Shown here: piece after piece, positions 32,648 to 42,966 of the stretch
Layout: every line of letters starts with the position of its first letter
Position numbering within the stretch: the stretch's first letter is position 1
NCBI GenBank assembly: GCA_951230915.1
Contig: OX579637.1
Span: 36,642,001 to 36,706,000, forward strand
From: Antitrichia curtipendula
Lineage: Eukaryota; Streptophyta; Bryopsida; Hypnales; Leucodontaceae
Direction: 5' to 3'
DNA: 64,000 nt
Translations under genes and position numbers: made by a program
The notes under the pieces: generated by a model
Told to the model about the DNA's origin: nothing
The model's input: only the letters and a program-made list of their open reading frames with translations
Database searches by the model: none

Positions 32648-35600
32648 TGTAACGTTACGGAACGTCTGGAAACTAAACTTAATACATAAAATAGAAATAT
32701 ATAGGAGAAGAACTTTGAAATTTTTGCATAAGTATAGAAGTTTAGACACTAGAAACCTACATTAGAAAAGATCTCTTTCGTAGGAAAGTTAAAACTCTAA
32801 TTAGGTTAAAATAGTGTTCCGGAACCAGTAGCCGGATAGTCGGAAGTTCCGGATCGTAGGGGTTCCGGCTAGGGAACTTACGGGAACTCCACCGGTTCGG
32901 GAACTTAGGGTTTCGTGCCGCTATATAAACCCCGCCGCCATTCTCATTCGGTCTCTTTTCTCTGCGGCATTTTCGCGAGTACGTTTAGTGAGAGAAAGAG
33001 TGGTGAGATAGGATCGGGGTAGGAAGCGGAAGTAAGGTCGGTGCAACTCCGGAAGACCGACAGGATGACAGAAACTCAAGCCCGTAGACTGGCGGTGACC
33101 GCACGGACTGTCAGCCCGGTGATTCCGTTCGATACGGATCGCCATAGAGAGTTGCAAGAGGATTTAGAGACCATGGGCTGTGTCGGATTCTTACACCGCC
33201 CATGGGACTTGAAGAGTGAAGGAATGATTGAAGAACTCCTTTACGGAGTTCCCAATGAGTATGAGTTGACGGTGAGGGGCCGCCCGAGAGCGTGGATACA
33301 AGAGCTCTGGACCGGAATGTACTTTGCACTGAACCGGGGGCATGGATGGGCCGGGCGGACGAAGAAGTTTGCGGCAGAAAGATTCCGGAACTCCGCCGAC
33401 CCAAAAGAGGGGTTTGCAGCGACGGATTGCGTGTACGCCCGGGATCAGCAACTCTTAGAGTTCCTGATCCCCATTCTGTATCTGGAAAAGCCTAGCCGGG
33501 TGACCACCACGGTGGCCAACACCATTTTTGGGGCTTTAGGAAACAGGGTTAACCCGCCCCCAAGACCCGTAAATTGGGGCGGACTTATTCACACGATTGT
33601 GGATAAGTTAGCGAATGGGATTTCAGGACGGAAGACCAGTTACATTAGCCCGTACTTGTTCCACTTGTACCACCGGATGGAAACCCTGAGCAAGCCGGAG
33701 CAGCTTATGTACAAGAAAGGGGAAAATCTCCTCAAGTACGGGCTGAGACCGGAACCGCAGCCGGAGGAGCCGGAATCTGAGGAGGAGGACGTTCCGGAGG
33801 AAACACAGACCACTCCGGAGAAGGCCGGAACCAGTAGGCGAAAGTCCACCGACCGGACAGCGCGAGGGAAACAAGTGGCGGAAGGTTCCGTCCAGCCGGA
33901 AAGCCCACACGAGGAGGTGGATCCAGTCGAGAACGCCATACATTGGCTGCGAACGACGAGGACGGTGAACGACCGGATGGCAGCAATACTCCAAGACGTT
34001 TGCCATTCGTTAGGAGTGAAGGACGAGAGAGAGATCTTGGCCGCCATCGCACGAAGACCGAATCCGGAAGACGTCAAGGTTCTGTACGATCAGATCCGGA
34101 GTCTTCAGGAGGAACGGGATTAGTTCCGGAGCCAGCACAAGTGGTCGGAACGGGAGATGCACATCGCAAACCGGAAGTCCACGGAAGCGACGGCTCTAGT
34201 ACGGAAGCTGGGAGAACTGATCGACCTTCCGGCCAGCACCATCTCGAGGGCCCAACTCTGGAACTCACAGATGGTGGCCCAAGGCCACATTACCGAAACG
34301 AAGGTCGTACTCATCCTGACGGATTTCGAGGCCCGGATGGAGGGGGTGCTGAAGGAGATGCGACAACTGATTGGAAGCCTCGACCCGAACCTGCTTGACC
34401 AAGCAATGTTCGCTGATCTTCCGGGAAGAGAGTTCCAAGAAACCCATGGAGCCGGAACTTCAACGGGAAAGAGGAATCCGGAAATCCCGACTCACGTGGT
34501 CACTTATCCGGAGGTTAAAACGCCGAAGGAAGCAAGCACACAGACCACCGTCCAGGAGGGGACAGCCGGAAGACAGGCGGCGGTAAACCTGTTTCCGCCT
34601 CTCCAGCTGACGGAGACGGAAGCTGAGGCCATAGCAGCAGCAAGTGTCCAGAACCCTGCCCGGACCGATCCGGACAGGTTTATGCATATGCAGAACACTC
34701 CACCACCAGCGAATCCGGGCAACACCGTCATTAATTTGACGGAGACAAAGACGACACGGCAGCGACACACGAGGATCGAGGAGCCGCTGGAGATCGATGA
34801 GACGAAAGAGGAATCTGCGGAGTCTCACTCCCAATCGGAAGGGACGGATTCTGATCCGCCTCAGATCCGGACTCGGTCGGCAACGAAGAGGACTCCAGCA
34901 AAGGTAACTGCCCGGAAGTCCACTCCAGCGAATCTTAGGGCCGGACCATCGACAAAGAAGCCCCGCAAATGACTAGTGCGGATGGGTGTCTTTATAGTTA
35001 GGATTTTGACTTATTAGTTATTTCCGGAAACGGGTAACCCGGACTGTGGGCCCCTAGTTCCGGACTTTTAGGCTGTCAAACGGCTTTCCGGTTTTGCCGG
35101 AACGGTTATTAGGATCGTTAGCCGGATTTTTAGTTGGCCGTTGGCCGGGTTTTGTGTGGGCCTTTTGGCCGCTTTTTGTTTGTTTTTAAGGGCAGGCCGG
35201 CTTGTTGGCCTGTCATTCCCTTTCTTGTCATTTAATCGAAGCTTACCGGAGATCAATTTGATCATCTCTTTGCGTATCGCGTTGATGATTGAGTCATACA
35301 CTGGTTTGTGAGTGAGAGTGTGTGAGAGGGAGTCCGGATTCTTGGGTTGACGGATACATATGCTGTGACGGAAGAGCTTTAGATGTGTGAATGAGGAGCT
35401 GTGCATGGTGCCTTTAAATTGCTGGAACGGTGATCCGGTGGAAGCCTGTTACGGGTGAGGGTGCGAGTCCGGAAGTCCAGGGAGGATTCCATGCGGAGAT
35501 AAGCAACCGCCTGAGGAATTATCCCAGCCATCGGAAGGTCTGCCAACCTCTGGAGCACTCGAGAGATACAAAGTCAGCACTACAATCCGGAAAGTCTAGA

Positions 35601-36070
35601 TCTGTCGTTGTAGTAAGGTGGATCTAACCGGGCCCTGTGTGACCTACTTTCCGGATACGTCATCTGGAAGATTGTGAGGGTACGGATTCTCCCTTTGCTA
35701 TTACTGTATAATTCTTGGGTGTTTTGTTTTGTTTGTTACGGATAGAGAGTGTGAACCAAGAGTGGCGAGTCCCTGCCCCTCGGAAAGATCAATAGTGGAC
35801 CCCCTGAGGGTGAAACAGGGGTATCTAAAACCAGTTACTTGAGAGAGTTGGAACCGGAATCCGGAATAGGGCGAAACCGGATTGGAATCCGGAAAATACT
35901 AGTTTCCGGAAGATAGCAATAGAGTGTACGGATTGCTTGGGGTGTTTTTGGAAGTGATCCGGATACCCAAAACTTGCAGCAACATACTAGAATTCCCTGG
36001 GACGATAACTCGTGTCACCTTACCACATTTTTGTGTTAAAGATACTTACGCGCTAACTACGCGTGCGACA
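32648..36070 (+). repeat. 3' LTR of family B element (3,423 bp)
   Basis: TGTAACG...GCGACA. Nearly the same as the 5' LTR in its first part. In its middle and 3' half it shares many variants with the inverted LTR at 39,544-42,966 instead (see findings). Its 3' flank CTTCT equals the 5' flank of that inverted LTR. Confidence 0.93.
33065..34972 (+). CDS. LTR-resident reading frame, family B copy 2 (same in-frame TAG)
   Basis: As copy 1: 636 codons from ATG 33,065 to TGA 34,970-34,972, with TAG at 34,121-34,123 at exactly the same codon. The TATA box lies at the equivalent position upstream. As the 3' LTR copy it would be transcribed only if this LTR acts as a promoter, or as the tail of the full element transcript. 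Confidence 0.6.
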
Positions 36071-36761
36071 CTTCTCTTTCATCTCTGAACACCTCTACTT
36101 GCCGACGCCGGGATACTTCTTGATCGACCCTGGGAGGTGCGTGTGCGATTTCAAATTCTGATTTTGAGAACGCGGAATTCGGGAACTCACGTGGTCAGCT
36201 TCGTTATGTGCACAGGCCTCGGGAGCGCCCCACCTCCGACATGGGGGAGCACGTCCTCTTCTTCGGAGAGAACCGACGTACGGTCGTCGCCATCGATGTT
36301 CGGCAGGAGGAGTGGGAGTGCGTACTCAAGGAGGGGTCCGAGTTGGATGGCCAGTTTGTAGATTTCCTCCTCGCGCACCTCGTGGTGCGCTCGCCCGACT
36401 CAATCAGGAGGCAACACCACGCCGTGTGGAGCAATGCGATCTATACCATGTTATTGTATATGATGGAACCGTCGGAGACCAATAACTGGGAGTGGCTGGG
36501 GGATTTCGGGCTGCGATTTTTGTCAAACGGTTGCAGGGAGCAGAGCTCAGTTGTTGTGCCCTACCTCGATCATGGCCACTGGACGTTGTTCATCATCGGA
36601 AGACACGAGATGCACCACGTTGGCACGGTGGTTACCGTACATGACAACAGAGCAGGCGACAATTTTGCCACACTCCTGCACATTGCCTTTGCCACGACGC
36701 TTCGCCTGAAACCAGGAACGCAATTGTGGTGGAAGGTGGTCTGTCGTATGATTACACGAAT
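36071..36761 (+). pseudogene. Ulp1-type (C48) cysteine protease, C-terminal fragment of a split element
   Basis: Fragment of a Ulp1/SENP-like protease domain, the enzyme class that removes SUMO-type modifiers and is often carried by plant DNA transposons. From 36,205 the frame reads ...GEHVLFFGENRRTVVAIDV (substrate-side strands), then DHGHWTLFIIG with the catalytic His and VTVHDNRAGDN with the catalytic Asp (near 36,575-36,660). A family A LTR cuts it at 36,762 before the expected Gln and catalytic Cys. The first 60 bases read in another phase (EHLYLPTPGYFLIDPGR), so there is an intron or frameshift near 36,135-36,170. The 5' end abuts the LTR at CTTCT and continues, on the other side of the inversion, from the minus-strand relic at 45,699-42,967. 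Confidence 0.75.
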
Positions 36762-37174
36762 TGTCACAACACGGAAACCTAATTTCCGTATAGATAGAGT
36801 AGAATAGATGGAATAGGTAGAAATTTTCAAACTTCTTTGGGTTAAGAAATGGTAGTTGTTTTCCGGAAGAGCTTACGTTTGGAATAAGCCTTCATCCGGA
36901 AATTAGTTTCCGATCCGACCAGATTAGGGTTTCCGGAAATGAACCGGAACACCGCCACCTACGGACTAGGGATCCGGCCTACGAGGCTAGGGGGCGCGCC
37001 TCGAGAACGAAAACCTAATCCAGTTCCAATCCGAGAACTCGTGGCGCTGTTTTGGCTATTTAAAGGCCACCACCCGCCTTTATCTCTCCATCTTTTGAGT
37101 TTCCAAACTCGTCCGCGCGTAGCTAGTTGAGAGAAAGTCTAGTGAGAGTTCGATTATGGATAGAGAGAGGTGAG
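36762..37174 (+). repeat. Family A LTR, 5' fragment
   Basis: TGTCACAACACGGAAAC... aligned closely to 367-785 of the solo LTR, including the TATTTAAAG promoter region. It stops at GTGAG, exactly where the family C LTR begins. Confidence 0.88.
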
Positions 37175-39543
37175 TGTCGCAGCACAGGATAAGCAATTCC
37201 CATGTTATACTCCCAAAAAACACTCTAAAGCATAACAAAGTGACTCTAAAGATCGAACCCACGAGATTCTGTGAAGTATCTAGCCTTATTAACGAACTAA
37301 GCCAAGTTAGTAGTAACATCCATCTTTTCCGGTCCTCCTCCTATGACCGGAAACCCAAACACCCAGAAAACAAAGGACCGGATTCTTTCTATCTTCCGAT
37401 TCCAGCTAGTCTTCCGGTTATCGAATCCAACACAACCCCAGGACCCTATCTCTTCCGGTCCGGGTATCCGTCTAGGCCAATCCGCTCTAGACAACTCACA
37501 ACCATTTCCTCTCCTATCCGGTTTGGTTTTACCTCTGTTTAACCATCAGAGGGTTCGCCGCTTGCTTTTGAGAGTGGTAGGCCCACCACACCTTCCGTGA
37601 CTTATAGTGGCTGAAGACCCACTTTCCTAATTTCTTCCTTCCTAGGCTAGTACGGATCCGGTTTGGCCCTTCACAGCAGTCCAGATCGCAATCCGGTCCA
37701 CTGGTCACACAAAGACCCCCCGTACGATCCTCTCAATACTACAACAACCCTGATGTCATCCTATTCTGTGCAAAGCTAAGGCGGTTACAAGTGCACCCGT
37801 CCGTTCCAACGTCAACTAGAATTCTTCCGTTTACCGCTAAGATGGCGAGACTTCACAGGAGATCGGACACTCAACCGGATTTCTCACCCAGGAGTTCTAG
37901 CGCGACTAAGGACTCCCTCCCTATCCGCCTAGCCTAACAACGGCTTTCTCACCCGGAATCTCAAACTCTAGAAGCGTTGAGGCACTGAAGTTCACTCCCA
38001 ACTCTATTCTATCCGCTCACATGCACTTAGAACCAAGAAAACACCAAGGGGAGAAATCCCAATGCATCCGCTTGTGCTTTCCGAACTCTCTCACGCACAA
38101 CTCTGCCAAAACATGGGAGAACGTACAACAAGAAAGTACAAAGAGAGAACACAAAGAAAATGTTGAAGGAAAGACTTCCAGTCCTCAGCACAAGGACTGA
38201 ATTATATACACTTTGAGAACTTCCAAAAATAACAAAAGGCAAAAAGAGCCGTTAAAAGTCAACCTAAATCCGGATCCTAACTTCCGGTCCTCCTCCTAAC
38301 ACTACCGGATCGGATTACTAATCCGGATCCGTTCCTATCCTATCCTTCCTAACTTACTCTACATCGCTATGCCGCGCCCCAACGAAGGACTCTTGGGTTC
38401 CGCCTCCAATTGTTCGAAGACTTCTTCCAAAATCCTGTTCCGCTCTCCAGCCATCGGATTTGGCATGTCAGAACCGGGAGAGTCTTCGATGTTGATCGGC
38501 ACGGTCTGGGAAGGCTGACTCGGCTTTGACTACGGAGTCTGGTCCCTTCCTTCCCTTGGGTCTGGCACTTCCGGAAACGATTTCGGCATGGAGATGTCCG
38601 ATAGGTGGACCCTCATCGATCCGGTCAGCTTCTGTGTACACTCCTCCATCCGGTCCGCCGCTCCTCGTGCTAAGACCAAATTCTTCTCCACCTGCTCGGA
38701 GAAGTCAGTCAGGATCCAGACTATCCGGGTACCGGATAGTTTCTTCTCCTCCAAGACCTTCTCGTTGAAGAGTTTGGCCCTGACTGCCACGCTTCCGGTC
38801 TCATCGAAAGTCGCCTTCACCGATTCCGCCACCTTCTGCGTCTCATCCGCCATTATCCGGGTGGCGGCCATGTCTTCTTTGAAGGTGGACACTTCCGCCT
38901 TCAACATGTCGACCTCCTCTTGAAGTCGACGAATCTCCGCTTCCTGCTTCCGAATCTCGACCGGATTGGTGATGCATTCTGCTACCTTCCCCGGCAACTT
39001 GCTATCCGGTGCTGCCTGCACCAACTCTCTGATCTGGATTAGGGCGATTCTCTTCGCCTCCCAGTCCGCGCGGATGTCGCAGAGGGTCTTCACCAACTTC
39101 TCGAACGGGTCGACCGGTCCCTTCTTCACACAGCCTGTCTTCTCCCCTTCCGATGTCTTTTCCTTTCCGGTCTTGTTGCCGAGTAGAGATCCTCTTCCGG
39201 TCGGAGACGTCGTCTTGTGCCGCTTGGTCTGCCTCTCCGCCTCTTCTTCATCTTCTTCTTCTTCTTCAGTCTGGGATCCGGTTTCTTCTTCCTCCTCGTC
39301 CGTTTCCGATTCTCCGTATTTCAGGAGATTTTTCTGGGCCTTCCACTCCTTCTCTTCCGAGTCTAAAAGGAGCTGGTGTTGCTCATAGAGGTGGAAGAGG
39401 TAGGGACACACGGGTGTCGGCCTACTCCTTCCGACCCTCGTCGCCAACTGGGCCACCAGATCAAACATGATCCAGGCCCAGTCCGCTTTCCGGTCACACC
39501 GAAAATAGTATTGCCGAGGGTGATTGTCACCCTTGTCGGCTTC
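37175..39543 (-). repeat. Family C LTR, inverted, 3' part only
   Basis: In minus orientation it ends ...CTGCGACA at 37,175, the same terminal form as A and B. It contains the C-terminal two thirds of a related reading frame and is cut at 39,543 inside the codons for KPTRVT by the family B LTR. Its 5' part is not next to the other end of that LTR. The sequence is CCGGA-rich like families A and B. Confidence 0.75.
38359..39543 (-). pseudogene. LTR-resident reading frame, family C, N-terminally truncated
   Basis: Starts at the LTR B insertion point and reads KPTRVTITLGNTIFG, the family core, then an acidic Asp/Glu linker (near 39,270), a KRHKTT basic patch, a long coiled-coil-like helix (KQEAEIRRLQEEVDMLKAE), a second helix and a tail. 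It ends at TAG 38,361-38,359. One in-frame stop (TAG 38,532-38,530). It shows that this protein family exists in a third LTR lineage, with strongly diverged sequence but the same order of parts. Confidence 0.75.
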
Positions 39544-42500
39544 TGTCGCACGCGTAGTTAGCGCGTAAGTATCTTTAACACAAAAATGTGGTAAGGTGAC
39601 ACGAGTTATCGTCCCAGGGAATTCTAGTATGTTGCTGCAAGTTTTGGGTATCCGGATCACTTCCAAAAACACCCCAAGCAATCCGTACACTCTATTGCTA
39701 TCTTCCGGAAACTAGTATTTTCCGGATTCCAATCCGGTTCCGCCCTATTCCGGATTCCGGTTCCAACTCTCTCAAGTAACTGGTTTTAGATACCCCTGTT
39801 TCACCCTCAGGGGGTCTACTATTGATCTTTCCGAGGGGCAGGGACTCGCCACTCTTGGTTCACACTCTCTATCCGTAACAAACAAAACAAAACACCCAAG
39901 AATTATACAGTAATAGCAAAGGGAGAATCCGTACCCTCACAATCTTCCAGATGACGTATCCGGAAAGTAGGTCACACAGGGCCCGGTTAGATCCACCTTA
40001 CTACAACGACAGATCTAGACTTTCCGGATTGTAGTGCTGACTTTGTATCTCTCGAGTGCTCCAGAGGTTGGCAGACCTTCCGATGGCTGGGATAATTCCT
40101 CAGGCGGTTGCTTATCTCCGCACGGAATCCTCCCTGGACTTCCGGACTCGCACCCTCACCCGTAACAGGCTTCCACCGGATCACCGTTCCAGCAATTTAA
40201 AGGCACCATGCACAGCTCCTCATTCACACATCTAAAGCTCTTCCGTCACAGCATATGTATCCGTCAACCCAAGAATCCGGACTCCCTCTCACACACTCTC
40301 ACTCACAAACCAGTGTACGACTCAATCATCAACGCGATACGCAAAGAGATGATCAAATTGATCTCCGGTAAGCTTCGATTAAATGACAAGAAAGGGAATG
40401 ACAGGCCAACAAGCCGGCCTGCCCTTAAAAACAAACAAAAAGCGGCCAAAAGGCCCACACAAAACCCGGCCAACGGCCAACTAAAAATCCGGCTAACGAT
40501 CCTAATAACCGTTCCGGCAAAACCGGAAAGCCGTTTGACAGCCTAAAAGTCCGGAACTAGGGGCCCACAGTCCGGGTTACCCGTTTCCGGAAATAACTAA
40601 TAAGTCAAAATCCTAACTATAAAGACACCCATCCGCACTAGTCATTTGCGGGGCTTCTTTGTCGATGGTCCGGCCCTAAGATTCGCTGGAGTGGACTTCC
40701 GGGCAGTTACCTTTGCTGGAGTCCTCTTCGTTGCCGACCGAGTCCGGATCTGAGGCGGATCAGAATCCGTCCCTTCCGATTGGGAGTGAGACTCCGCAGA
40801 TTCCTCTTTCGTCTCATCGATCTCCAGCGGCTCCTCGATCCTCGTGTGTCGCTGCCGTGTCGTCTTTGTCTCCGTCAAATTAATGACGGTGTTGCCCGGA
40901 TTCGCTGGTGGTGGAGTGTTCTGCATATGCATAAACCTGTCCGGATCGGTCCGGGCAGGGTTCTGGACACTTGCTGCTGCTATGGCCTCAGCTTCCGTCT
41001 CCGTCAGCTGGAGAGGCGGAAACAGGTTTACCGCCGCCTGTCTTCCGGCTGTCCCCTCCTGGACGGTGGTCTGTGTGCTTGCTTCCTTCGGCGTTTTAAC
41101 CTCCGGATAAGTGACCACGTGAGTCGGGATTTCCGGATTCCTCTTTCCCGTTGAAGTTCCGGCTCCATGGGTTTCTTGGAACTCTCTTCCCGGAAGATCA
41201 GCGAACATTGCTTGGTCAAGCAGGTTCGGGTCGAGGCTTCCAATCAGTTGTCGCATCTCCTTCAGCACCCCCTCCATCCGGGCCTCGAAATCCGTCAGGA
41301 TGAGTACGACCTTCGTTTCGGTAATGTGGCCTTGGGCCACCATCTGTGAGTTCCAGAGTTGGGCCCTCGAGATGGTGCTGGCCGGAAGGTCGATCAGTTC
41401 TCCCAGCTTCCGTACTAGAGCCGTCGCTTCCGTGGACTTCCGGTTTGCGATGTGCATCTCCCGTTCCGACCACTTGTGCTGGCTCCGGAACTAATCCCGT
41501 TCCTCCTGAAGACTCCGGATCTGATCGTACAGAACCTTGACGTCTTCCGGATTCGGTCTTCGTGCGATGGCGGCCAAGATCTCTCTCTCGTCCTTCACTC
41601 CTAACGAATGGCAAACGTCTTGGAGTATTGCTGCCATCCGGTCGTTCACCGTCCTCGTCGTTCGCAGCCAATGTATGGCGTTCTCGACTGGATCCACCTC
41701 CTCGTGTGGGCTTTCCGGCTGGACGGAACCTTCCGCCACTTGTTTCCCTCGCGCTGTCCGGTCGGTGGACTTCCGCCTACTGGTTCCGGCCTTCTCCGGA
41801 GTGGTCTGTGTTTCCTCCGGAACGTCCTCCTCCTCAGATTCCGGCTCCTCCGACTGCGGTTCCGGTCTCAGCCCGTACTTGAGGAGATTTTCCCCTTTCT
41901 TGTACATAAGCTGCTCCGGCTCGCTTAGGGTTTCCATCCGGTGGTACAAGTGGAACAAATACGGGCTAATGTGACTAGTCTTCCGTCCTGAAATCCCATT
42001 CGCTAACTTATCCACAATCGTGTGAATAAGTCCGCCCCAATTTACGGGTCTTGGGGGCGGGTTAACCCTGTTTCCTAAAGCCCCAAAAATGGTGTTGGCC
42101 ACCGTGGTGGTCACCCGGCTAGGCTTTTCCGGATACAGAATGGGGATCAGGAACTCTAAGAGTTGCTGATCCCGAGCATACACGCAATCCGTCGCTGCAA
42201 ACCCCTCTTTTGGGTCGGCGGAGTTCCGGAATCTTTCTGCCGCAAACTTCTCCGTCCGGCCGGCCCATCCATGCCCCCGGTTCAGTGCAAAGTACGTTCC
42301 GGCCCAGAGCTCTTGTGTCCACGCTCTCGGGCGGCCCCTCACCGTCAACTCATACTAATTGGGAACTCCGTAAAGGAGTTCTTCAATCATTCCTTCACTC
42401 TTCAAGTCCCATGGGCGGTGTAAGAATCCGACACAGCCCATGGTCTCTAAATCCTCTTGCAACTCTCTATGGCGATCCGTATCGAACGGAATCACCGGGC

Positions 42501-42966
42501 TGACAGTCCGTGCGGTCACCGCCAGTCTACGGGCTTGAGTTTCCGTCATCCTGTCGGTCTTCCGGAGTTGCACCGACCTTACTTCCGCTTCCTACCTCGA
42601 TCCTATCTCACCACTCTTTCTCTCACTAAACGTACTCGCGAAATCGCCGCAGAGAAAAGAGACCGAATGAGAATGGCGGCGGGGTTTATATAGCGGCACG
42701 AAACCCTAAGTTCCCGAACCGGTGGAGTTCCCGTAAGTTCCCTAGCCGGAACGCCTACGATCCGGAACTTCCGACTATCCGGCTACTGGTTCCGGAACAC
42801 TGTTTTAACCTAATTAGAGTTTTAACTTTCCTACGAAAGAGATCTTTTCTAATGTAGGTTTCTAGTGTCTAAACTTCTATACTTATGCAAAAATTTCAAA
42901 GTTCTTCTCCTATATATTTCTATTTTATGTATTAAGTTTAGTTTCCGGACGTTCCGTAACGTTACA
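39544..42966 (-). repeat. Family B LTR, inverted (3,423 bp), no attached internal region
   Basis: Full-length reverse copy. On its own strand, its 5' flank is CTTCT (42,971-42,967) and its 3' flank GAAGC (39,543-39,539); these differ, so it is not a simple solo LTR. CTTCT equals the 3' flank of the LTR ending at 36,070. Confidence 0.93.
40642..42549 (-). pseudogene. LTR-resident reading frame, family B copy 3 (two in-frame stops)
   Basis: Same 636-codon frame, ATG at 42,549. It has the shared TAG at 41,493-41,491 and an extra TAG at 42,357-42,355, where copies 1 and 2 have CAG and GAG. The part after the shared TAG is identical in amino acids to copy 2. Confidence 0.75.

Larger units (their letters stand above)
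23297..36070 (+). mobile_element. Complete Ty3/gypsy LTR retrotransposon, family B (12,774 bp)
   Basis: Order: 5' LTR (23,297-26,718), PBS (26,723-26,740), gag (26,862-28,505), in-frame pol (28,515-32,609), polypurine tract (32,635-32,644), 3' LTR (32,648-36,070). The enzyme order PR-RT-RNaseH-IN is that of Ty3/gypsy. There is no chromodomain, and the pol C-terminus carries LLYDSRYRIFPGKFHTRWMG, the form seen in Athila/Tat-type plant elements. The outer flanks (tatcc on the left, cttct on the right) do not match, so the two ends do not come from one simple insertion. Confidence 0.93.

Noticed and set aside
23297..36070. Simple single insertion of family B with a target duplication
   Set aside because: The 5-bp flanks differ (tatcc and cttct) and the 3' LTR is mosaic, so the two ends derive from different events.
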